Notes under the pieces: model-generated
Databases searched by the model: none
The model's input: the letters and a program-made list of their open reading frames with translations, nothing else
What the model was told of the DNA's origin: nothing
Assembly (NCBI GenBank): GCA_032209605.1
Contig: JASFXZ010000038.1
Span: 2,046,001-2,110,000 of the forward strand
Reading direction: 5' to 3'
Length of the DNA: 64,000 nt
DNA from: Mactromeris polynyma
Taxonomy: Eukaryota; Mollusca; Bivalvia; Venerida; Mactridae
Program-made: the position numbers and the translations under genes
Shown: positions 24,001 to 36,000 of the stretch, one piece after another
Numbering within the stretch: position 1 is the first letter of the stretch
Layout of the letters: each line of letters opens with the position of its first letter

Positions 24001-27000
24001 CAGCAACACCAGCCAATATCTCCTTTGTGTAAGCTATATGAATACAAATATGTTCGATGAAATAAAATGCTCGTATGGTTGCAACATTTCCATGGCAACT
24101 CTTTGGGAAATGCATACTTCGGCCGTAGTTTACAGGTTGTTACTTTACACAGGTTTAATTGGAAAATCTTATTTACTGCAAAAATATATTGTTGTTGCAG
24201 GGAGTTTGTTACTAAACAAAGGGTGAATTCGGAGAGAAGATACTGCATTTAGCATGGCCGTGGTTTCTCAAAAGTTTGCCATATGAGCATTTTTCTAACA
24301 CCAATCATTTCATTTATTATGAAAGAAATACTAGCTCAAACAAGAGAGTCTCGCGCTGGCAAATATTCTTATAAACCATTTCGATTGTCTACACGTTCTT
24401 AAACTTCAAATGAGCGCTTCTATTGGGTTATAAAACCTTTTCTGTAAGTGACGTCACCCATGGCTACGTAAGAGTAGCGGTAGCGCCATTGACCGATTTT
24501 TCGTGTTCCTCAAAACATGACTTTATTTCAATATTACTACAGCTGGTGTTTTATTCGCCCCGTACTTCGTCCAAAGTGTAGTTAAGCTTAATCAACTTTA
24601 TATAAGTTAAATTTACACGAAAATGTCGTTAGGTCGCAGTGGTTTAGTGGTTAGCATAACGGACCGGCAATCCGTAGACCTGGGTTCGTATCCCGGTTGC
24701 GCCATTGACCGATTTTTCGTGTTCCTCAAAACATGACTTTATTCTTATAATTAATATTGTATTTGAATGTTTTATTTGTTTTTTTTATTTTGCGCATTTT
24801 CTAAACTGTATTGCAGATATATACGACAATCAGTTGACATTACCAGTGGTCCTGGGTTACCCACCCGTCTAACCTGCTCCTCTACAAGCAACTGACAGCT
24901 TCTCTACATAAGTCAGGGTTCAGAGGTCGATGCATTGCCTTCAGTCCAATTGTCTCGGAATAACATTCGCTTCCACCGTGTACATTTTATTAGAACGGAT
25001 TTGGCAATAGTCATCTTTGTGTAGTAGACGATGATTATACATTTCATTTGTTTCTTTTTGTGCTTTTCATTTATTTCCTTTATTGCATTTTCATATTACA
25101 TTTTGCTTTACTACCGAAGTATAACATATGCCCATCTATGCCAAACAAATTTGAATTGTTATCATGGGAAACATAAAATGAAAGATTTCTTGGCATTATA
25201 AAGCCAATTGACAGACGTGTTCTGCTGAGCCAATTACGTTAATGACATTTCATCATAAAACCAGTCGTCGCATTACGCCATTTGTATGATGTAGATACTG
25301 TATCCGTCACTGATGAATGACAATCCATATATTTATAGGGTCAGGGTACAAGATGTCTTACATAAATAAAACATGGACTTATTTGTTTAATAATCTTCGT
25401 CGTCATCAGAACAATTTCATGAAGCACAACCATACGTTAGATAGATTGTAAGTGAAGCAGTACTAACAACAAAGGGGGTATACATGTTATGATTTTCACC
25501 ATACTGCAAATTAAATATCGAGGAGTATGCTGACATCATTAAAATTGCCTGCTTTATTGATTTCGGATCATTTTATTTCCAGGTACGGGCTTCATCCCAT
25601 TTAATTAACAAAGTCATATAATCTTTTGACAGATACGAGAAGCTTGATGGATGAATCCTGTGAACATATTAGTTAACACGATTGAGATTTTTTTTTTTTA
25701 AATGTTCATGCCCATTGCAACATTTCTAATTCTCATGTGCAACACCCTCCCTTCAACAACACTTTTATGTTTTCCTGTAGAAAGAGTTCATTATCAAGTG
25801 AACCTCTCTAGAGCAACAACCTCACAACAACAGACAAAACAATCCTCACAGAAAGAGTTGCACTGTATATCAAAGGTTTGGTGTAAAAATGTAGGTCATC
25901 CATTGTCAAAGTAGTGACAGAAATAATAAGGGCGATGCATAGGGGGCTAGGGATAGTGCGCCGGACCCCTTATTTTGAGGTATTGGGTTCAAATCTAACC
26001 ATTGCGAGATACTACATCAGTCAAAACATCAAGTAGTGGAAGTGTGAAAGCTCATAAGCAGTCATAGACGGTAATAAATATAAGAAGTAGTTTCACAATT
26101 CATGTAAAATAAATAGGTTTTTGTGAATAAATAGTGAACAAATAGGGCAATGTGTCATTTCCCTCAAATCCCAGACACCATGGTAATATGAAACTATTCA
26201 AACGGAGAACGATAAGGTATTATCTTTTTAAGTGTGCAATAAATAACGATGTCAACGTCAAATAAATAGTCTGATATATTTTCTGTATCTTCCATAGGGC
26301 AGTAAGTTAAATGGTTGACAGACTTTATCGATATTTCAAAGACTAATTGCAGTTATAAGACATCACATTGATTTGGTGTAATGTGAGAAATGTGAAATGT
26401 TGCTGATTTGTTTATCAGAGGAATGTCAGGTTTGATGTGTTTGATATTTGTATGACAGCACTGAAACAAACCACCAGAGACAGAAATGGATATAGCAAAC
26501 TCATAATACTTGCGACAGAAATAAATCCTATCCTTTCACAATTGCTCATGTTTGTAATTCATATGTTTATCGTTTCGTGTTCAAATGTTGTTATTTGTAT
26601 GAGGAGGATGTAACGCAACGAGAGCGAAAGAAGAAATCTACTGTTGAATCCGTATCAATATTCATGCCTAACTAGTCTTAATATGCATATGGCAACATTT
26701 GGTGTGTTTCGCATTGCCAGGATGATTGGAGACTTACTAACTTGGATACTACCTTACAAAATCACCATGCCTAACACCACAATTACTTTCGTTTAAATTT
26801 AGATGGTGTTTACATATCTACGGCATATATACAAACACAATACAAGAAAGGTTAGAATTAATCACACTCGTCTTTGAGTAAAATCTAGAATGTGTAGAAC
26901 TCACTTGTAGGTGGAATACACTTCTGTCCGCGGAATCCACATGGCGGCTCGTCAATGGGAGGTGAACCATCAGGCCAGTCGATGTGTCCATCTTTGTAAA

Positions 27001-30000
27001 AGTGAAAAGCCTGACAAAGAAGAGCCTTGTATGATTAAACTACGTTTTACATTGGTATTTGATTGCATTACGGTCGTACTTGAATGATATTTTGACATTT
27101 GAGTATAAAATGGTATTCTACTGAAAATTTCGACACGACGGCAACAGGATTAAGGTAATACAACGGCCGCCTACAGTCTTAGAACTGTCTGTAAAACACA
27201 GGGGACTGAAACCTGTCTTATAGTCTCAAAAGCCTCGCATTTAACCGTCGTATTACCAAAAGTCTACTGTTTACAGAAACATATATTGACTGTGATAATA
27301 GAAACTAGCCCACTCAACATTAAAACAGAAGTTATGCGAAAATCTGACATTTTATCTAATTTGTTGACAGTAGGAGACACTCACATTATTACCTAGAAAT
27401 TATTGATTTCATAATGTTTGTGCAGATTTCATTTCACTGTGAAATGAAATGTTGAAAGTGTGTTAAGATTTACTTTGTGTGAAATGATACGTTATTTTGT
27501 TACTGCAAATGAGATGTCAGTGATTATCTGTCCTTAGGCTGATGTTTGTTTATGTACTCAGTAATAATGCAACAGAAATAAAATTAATTTAAAAAGAAAA
27601 AAAAGCTACTGCAATTTGTCAATGACTTATGGCAACGTGTACAAAATCAGAAAAACGTACCGGTATTGCTGGCTAACTTTCATTATGTACTCAGTAATAA
27701 TGAAACTGAAATAAACTTATTCAAAAGGGAAAACACACTATTACAATTTTTCAATGAACCATCAAAACGTCTACAAAACGTAGGTAAAAGTTTAGAAAAA
27801 TACCGGAAGTGCTGTCTTATTTTCATTCAGTCGGAACACACCGACCGGATACATTCCATATTCATCTGGGTCTTCTTTCAATACACCCCTAGCAATAAGC
27901 GAATAGTTGCCTTCAGAATCACCAACTTCGTTAACCCGTAATATGTATCCCATAGCACCTGGAACAGAAATGCTTGTACTGAAAGTTATAGCTAGATACA
28001 TTGTTTGTTCAAATCTACAACATGTTGCGTTATGATATATCGGTATATTGCAATATGCAGCCAAACTGTATTGAACCGCGATAAAACAGGTTGCGTCTCG
28101 ATATATCGGTATATTGCAATATGCATCCAAACTGTATTGAACCGCGATAAAACAGGTTGCGTCACGATATATCGGTATATTGCAATATGCAGCCAAACTG
28201 TATTGAACCGCGATAAAACAGGTTGCGTCACGATATATCGGTATATTGCAATATGTAGCCAAACTGTATTGAACCGCGATAAAACAGGTTGCGTCACGAT
28301 ATATCGGTATATTGCAATATGTAGCCAAACTGTATTGAACCGCGATAAAACAGGTTGCGTCACGATATATCGGTATATTGCAATATGTAGCCAAACTGTA
28401 TTGAACTGCGATAAAACAGGTTGCGTCACGATATATCGGTATATTGCAATATGCAGCCAAACTGTATTGAAACGCGATAAAACAGGTTGTGTCACGATAT
28501 ATCGGTATATTACAATATGCAGCCAAACTGTATTGAACCGCAATAAAAAAAAGTCGATACATATTTTCGTTCTTCTGCTAGAAAACTACTGAATGCGTAT
28601 TATACATGTATGACCTTGTTTAGATATGAAAACCTCATTTTAATCAAGATCGGAAATGGGATTGATCGCTGTTTTATTTATATATAAAGCTTATTACTTT
28701 CTAGTCACGAGAATCTCATATTTAATAAACAAACTGAAATGACGGTAATGATTGCTTATTTAAGCTTATGCTCGTTTGTTTTTGCAACCTATTTGACGAG
28801 TATGGAGGTGACTACATGTTGTCAAGTAAGAAACATATAGTTATGCAGTCATTATCGTTGTTAGTGAAGCAATACATTGTGGTATATATTGCGGTATGTT
28901 GATAAAGTATTGCAATTATTCAGTACATCGTGGTACGTTGCAAGCGTATTTTGATAGCCCCAAGCCGTCATTGTCAAGGAAACACTGAAATTCATGCATA
29001 CAAAACACATTGAAAGTATTCCATCAGTAAAAAGCAGACATTGAACACGGGTGGCGTAAGAAGGTCGAACAAGCTTACTCGATACACACACGTAACCATA
29101 GTTACTGAACGTAAAATCTCCAGATCTTCCAGCACTGTATGTATAGGACATTCACGTCAGGTTGTTTAAAAGTTAAAACCCTACCAAAAGCACAAAAAAA
29201 TGTTACACAGGAAGGAGATAGTATTTTACCGGTCTGTGCGGTGTGCGTTGTGCCGAGTTTGCGTGCCCGATGTCGAGATATATAAAAAGACAGAACTAAC
29301 TTTCTCGAAATATTTTCATATACATATATCGTGTAGCTGAGGAGATTTGCGTCTTGTGTTTGGTCGATAAGGATACTTGTATCATTTATTCAATATCAAT
29401 TCTGAATCGGCTCATCTTTAATGTTAAATGGTCCATACTCGGGACATTCGGTGATTCATCAAAAAACGACAAAATCTGTTCCGAAAATCATATATCAAGA
29501 GGGATATAGAGCAAGATTTTCCTGTTCATTTAGAACTATAGGCTAGATATGACTGATTATTGAGGTGGAGTGATTTAGGGGTAAATCGCCTGACTGCTTC
29601 TCCTAAGATCGTTCGATTGAGCCCCGCTTTGAGTGTGGTTTGTTCGCGAACTTCACAATTATTGAATTTGATACGGATAGATAGATAGATATATTTGTTG
29701 CAAAAGGCAATATTGCCCATGAACAGCGTACAGCTTAGTTACAGAAGAATTGTAATCTTGGTACCGATTTCACGAATAAAACTTGAAGTTTTTACTTAAC
29801 TAAGCAAAAACTCAAAACGAGTTTAATTAGGTATCTTTTATTTTCAAACATATGTTTTGATATTAGAAATGTATAGTAGAAATTTATCGAAAGCCCATTT
29901 TGACAATATCTCTTCTTGTTTAATCATTTACTAAATGATTATGTATCTTTTAAAGTTTATAAAAATGTTTTAAGACTTATAAAAGATACTTAAGATTTTA

Positions 30001-33000
30001 CTCAAGTCAAAACCTTTAGATAGATTGCACATGTTGAAACAATTAAAATAAATATATCTAAGACTTCATACATAAGTATTTTCGTGAGATCGGGACCTAT
30101 GTGATTAGTGAAAGTTGTAAGAACTTGTTTGATGATCGATTATATATCAATAAGAAAAATATACTCATTACATTTAAAAACGCACAATATTTTACCAACC
30201 ATGCTTTTATAAATTCCATTTTCTTACTTTTGAAACACATTTTTATATTAAAATACGTGTCTGTTGCCATGAAATTTACAAGTTGCATACACATGCAATA
30301 TCGTTTCATTTTTTTCTTGTATCCTAATAAGTCAGTCAATGAAAATACAGACATCCTACAGTGTGCGTTATTTAATGTACTGAGTATATACATGTAGTAG
30401 ATGGATGAGGGGGAAACACTATACTTGCAAGGTTTCGCTTCGTTGTTTGATTCCGTCCCCACGATACAACTTGTCAGGCCGACATTGTCCACTCAAACGT
30501 CGGTAACATGACACCAGACGCATCGAATTTGTTTGTATCAATTTATAATATTTGCATAAAAAACACGTCATCATCTCCACTTTTTGTCAAAGACAGAGTC
30601 TGGGACTGAACATTGTATTCGTTTAAGATTGAACACGCTATGAATATTTCTGTTTTTTCTTGTTCAAGCATGTACGAGTGTAGGAGATAATATGATTCGT
30701 GGATATCAGTGACTGACAATATCCCCAGAAGTAGCAATGTTCTATGAATAATGTACTATGGAACCGATTGCCAGGAGGTTTGTGCGATATTAGCGGAATA
30801 AACGCGTTTTGACAAGCTGTCGAACAAAATATTGACAACGCAATCACGCACATAAGATGTTAAAGTCTGAAAACATATTTTACCAGAAACATGATCTGAC
30901 GAGAATACAGCACTACCTCACTTAAAGACCATCTCGTTAATGAGACCATAGTATCATTTTTTCCACTATTAACTCGACAATCAGACCATCTCACAACTAA
31001 GTCAGACACTCTTCCCTAAAATGGGTGTCTTATTAGTGAGGTCTCAATGTATTAGCCGTACACTGCATTACTTTGTGAAACGCTATGCAAACAAATCTAA
31101 AAAAGCCTTCTTATTTGTCACAACTGAAGTGACATCTGTCTACTTGAATTTGTATTATTTATCTTTCTAAATTGAATTTAGCTCTATTTGAATGTAACAT
31201 TGTTCCAGATTAAATTGAAATCTCGGATGAGTTCATATCTAGAATTGATGCATAATATATTAGCGACATGTCAACACCTTACTCGATATGCAGTACACTC
31301 AGAATACTTAAACACGTAATTGTACTATCATTGGTGAAGTCAACGTGGTTAACGTGAAAAGCAATATTTAGATTACGGGGAACCACAGGACATATATAAC
31401 ATTGTTTTTCTTTGTTGCAACTGGTTCATATCGAGCATTAATTTGGTTTTCGATAAATGATAACAAGGCCCCGATTTCATGGAATACTTAAGTGTTTACT
31501 TAACTGAGTAAAAACTTCTAAATAAGTTATTTTTGTCTTACATTCTATGTCTTGATATTAGAAATTTATAGTATGGATTTATCAAAAGAGCACAATTCGA
31601 CAATGTTTCTCCTTTTTGATGATTTATTTATAAATATATTTTAAGACTAATCAAATAGAATGTACTTAAGTACACTCTGTTCTACATAGCTCCGTTTGCT
31701 TTTGTTTTAAATTGATCGTGGAATAAGTTCTTACAGCTCATACTTAGCACTCTTGATGACTGATATCTGGGTTCCTAACCAATTCTCACACTAAATTCAA
31801 GGACTTTGGATTCCGTTACAAGACCCAGCTCAACGTTGGACTCGAACTCAAGTTTTCGTATACGAGTCCAGCGCTCTACCCCTCAATCACTAACTTCATC
31901 GTTATATTATATATATTTGTAAAAAGTAAAGTGAATGCATTTTACTTACTTTTATACGTCTTGTGTTTGATCTTATTGATAATGAGTGTCCCATTGTTGT
32001 AATCAAGCTTCTCCTGTATACATTCATCAACAGCTTTAGCGTACAACCATACAGCATCGTACAGATAGGACGCTTCCGGTTTTAACTGAAATTTCAATAA
32101 AAACAAGACTCAGAGGCACTGTCTTATGTATGTGGAGTTCCCCGTAGCAACGTATTCCTTCTCTTCAATGTTATAAATGCGTTTGGCTGCCTATCTCATA
32201 ATGCAGCCTTGCCATTGGTCAACTTCAAGACTGACTTCAGAAACAACCCAACAGATCGTTGAATTATGTGACTGGTTTCCAAGCTCCGGATGCATTACCT
32301 CCAGTCATTGATCTTAGATTATAGACCGAGTTAAGAAACCACGAACATAATTATTAAGGTAAAACACGAAAACAATCGCTAACACATGCCTATTTTTCTT
32401 TCTTTATTTCTTAATAAACGGTGTCATAAAGTATATTAAAATATGAAATAACGGTAAAGTATTAGATATAAGACAAAGTATTCCAGGCCGCAGAAATGTG
32501 ACTGGATTAAATATACTTTAATGTCTCATTTTGCATCACATTGTTTTAACAAAGACACACGCAATTATATACGATATGTCTATCTTCGTAAATAAATCAT
32601 ATTACGACGTATATTTACGTATATTTTTTATATTCTATTCCTGATAATTTTCTTGCGACGATGATATGAACAAAATAATCTGACAGACTTGTGTATGATC
32701 AATCTTAACACGAAATATCGCTAAGAAATCGACTAGACATACACTTTTCTAAGAAAGAATCATGAGCATCACCGATTAGACGATATGGATGATTTATTCA
32801 AATGGGCAATCATACCGCAACATTGCTGACTTAATACATAACATGGATACACAACTCGTCTGGGAAAAATCATTTACACATACCAACTGAATGAAATATT
32901 CAAATATGTAACATTCTATGGATAATTTAAACATCATTATTTTAACAATTTTACAATTGTCAATTGTTTTTACGTACCCAAGAGGCACCATCTCTTCTAC

Positions 33001-36000
33001 TAATATGACTTTTAGCACCAATGCCGTTACAATCGAAAATCCAAAATTTATTGAGAAATACTCCTAGATAAAGAGAGCTCAAGACATATTAATCGGAGTA
33101 TTTGTAATGAGTCAATGGTTTTTCTCAAGCAATACGGAGACAGAACGGAATTTGAGTTTTGAATTTTTTACTAAAGGCAGGTATTTTCCTACATAATTGA
33201 TACAGAGCTATAGGTAAATACGTGTAATGCAATGATATATCCGCAGGAGTTTGTAACGAGTTCTCCCCCATCTCCCTTCAAAAGCGAGAGAACTCTAGAA
33301 GGGATAAAGGGAAAGAACTCTGTGTGGTTACATCATCATGTACTTACAATTTTCTGTCCTCCAAATTCACCAAAATGGTTTGGAAACAGAAAAGGCGGGG
33401 CTTCTAAATATTTGTTGACCAATATGGAGAACTCGTCATACTCTGGATACACAGGTGCCGAGTGAACAACGCCGATAAAATACTTAAACGCATCCTGGAT
33501 GGTTACACTGGTGACATTCTGGTCCAAGATTCCTGGTAGGAGAAGTAGAAATGTAATATCAACATTACGGACGAGCGCTTGTATCTTCTTCGTTCATTAT
33601 TACATACGACAGCCTATTATGACCCACGCTAAACAAAACAATATTTAAAACTCATACCAATGCTAATAAAGACGTAACAACGACTTTCAAAACGCACAAT
33701 AATGCAAAAAACTCTTTTAGATCTCGTGATAACGACTTTTTGGCGTAATAACGCTTTACGAAATTCGTAATAATGCCCTTTTCCGCATTATAACGCTTTC
33801 TGAAACACATTTGTACGCAAAAAGCATTATAATGACTTCTTGTGTTATTGTGCGTTTTGTAAGTCCCCTTTTTGGCCTACATGGTTTCGAATAACCCATT
33901 TCAATTTGACGTGTCTAAGAAGATACATATGGACCTGGTATTTATTTCGGATGATACCAAGTATTCGGATAGTTGGTTGTCGAATAAATTGTATTGTATT
34001 CCAAAATAGTTTAATGTAATATTTCATCGACATAATTATCCAAAAATGATCGGCGCAATTTTCAGATTAAGATTTGTTGTGCAATATAAAAAAAGCCGAG
34101 ATGTTGCGATTGCTGGTCACTCCAGATCCAAAATGGATTTCGGTAAATTCATCGAAATTCTGTGTATTTTGGTAAGGTAACGTACCTTGATCGACAGGTT
34201 AACCGATCCGCGTCCAGGTTACAAAGTTGTTGCGTTGAAGAGAAATTGTCTTGGTGGTTAACGTAATATTTGATTGGTTTACACAACACTGATATACATA
34301 TAGCAAAACAATGTTAGTACGCCGAAAAAAACTTTTACTAAAATACTATCAAGGTGGAATTACCACTGAGTATTTATATAGCTAAACGCAGTTAAAAGTT
34401 GTCTCTCGTATTACCGTTTTGCTTGCTGCTTGGCACGTACTCCAATTGTCCTAATCATTGCAAATTGCTATGGATAATTGTCTTGAAGCCGTAATTTAAA
34501 AAAAACTTTAAATGACGACGGAGTCTATAAATATTTCTTAAACTGATTATTCATGGACCATTAAAAGCGTTAAAATACGCAATCATTCCTTTGTTCCAGG
34601 AAATAAACAGTGATTTGTAAAGTTCAGTAAATTCTGCAATCCTTTGTGATTTACTGTAATACTGTACTCTACGTTCAGTCGTCAATGAGATTATATCGCC
34701 AGAGAAATTGGTTAGCGCCTGATAATGGCACTATTTCGCACCGTAACACTTTAATTGAGATGCTACGATTCATTAGTGCCTTGTTTCTAACAGTCTACAC
34801 CAATCTCACTGAGATGTATTAGCGAGAAGTAAACAACCGTAGTTCAAATGACGCCTGTTTCGGATGAATTATTTTTTGCTCAACTTTCTTAAGCACAGGC
34901 ACTGTCTTGATGTGTTTTACGACACGCGGAACTTAATTTCGCCGTCGAAATTAACGTGAAAATTGATTTCATAATCGCAATATTAATCATTTTATTCCTT
35001 TTAACTAGGGAGCATTCAACGAATTACAGCATAATTAATTAAAATTTGAAGACACGGCAATGTCAACAAAGGATTTTATCGGCGGAACTCACGCTTTATT
35101 TTTTATAATTAATCAAAGACCATACGTTTTTCATTGTCTCTTCTTCATAATAATGTATTCATCAGGAAAGTTCACTAGACCTTATACACGATTCAGAAAA
35201 AGCATTTAAGTTCAACTCCTTTTAGAAATAAGAAAAACGCGTTTTGATAAGTCTTGAGACTTTCATTGCCATGCAATGCACTGTTTAATGATTTGCCAGG
35301 GTATTTCCGCTGAAAATGTTCTTCAACTGCCACCTTTAGAGCTTTAGAATTATGTTCGTAGTATTTTTATCTGATTTATTTTTCCTATTTATACCTATTT
35401 GTCAAATACGGCAACTCTGTGACCTACACATCACCGTTATGATCCAGACAAACTGATTATCGTTTTTTCAATTTTGTATATTCATTTGCCTTATCTACGA
35501 GCGTTGATCAACCGATACATCTTTAGTCGTGTTACATATATCACTAAAACGACATTTACTTTCGAACAAAAGACATATTTTCATCACCATAGCAACACAA
35601 TTATCTTTTCTTCTGTCATAATGGGTCTTGTATACTTTGATGATTGAAATAGTTAGATGGAAACTGTATATAGTACAACTTATTGATACGGAACTCAAAC
35701 CTTGTGACCTTTGATGTTTTGTATCATATGTTCCCTTCATCCAGAATCATTCGAATGCAAAATGAACATTTAATGATTTAACATGTGTTCCATATATCCA
35801 AGTGTACTTTATATCCGTGTGTGTGTTTTGCGTTTATTTTTCGCCACCGGTTTCCCATATGGGCGACGCCTCCGGAATATTAGTTTGTTTAGATTTTTGA
35901 GGATAATGCATGATACAGAAGATACCACCGTTCCAGAAACACCCCTGGTTCTTTTATAGCATCGTACACGCGACACTGGTTTTTCAAAGTCTCACCCGAA

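Noticed and set aside
24632..24704. Functional tRNA-Ala
   Set aside because: The 5' acceptor strand has an extra base and position 33 is C instead of the near-invariant T; the end is fused to a duplicated unit.
28005..28592. 195-codon plus-strand and 183-codon minus-strand frames over the 66-bp array
   Set aside because: The period is a multiple of three, so any open unit stays open; neither frame extends into an exon. Only the frame continuous with exon 6 was kept as a finding.
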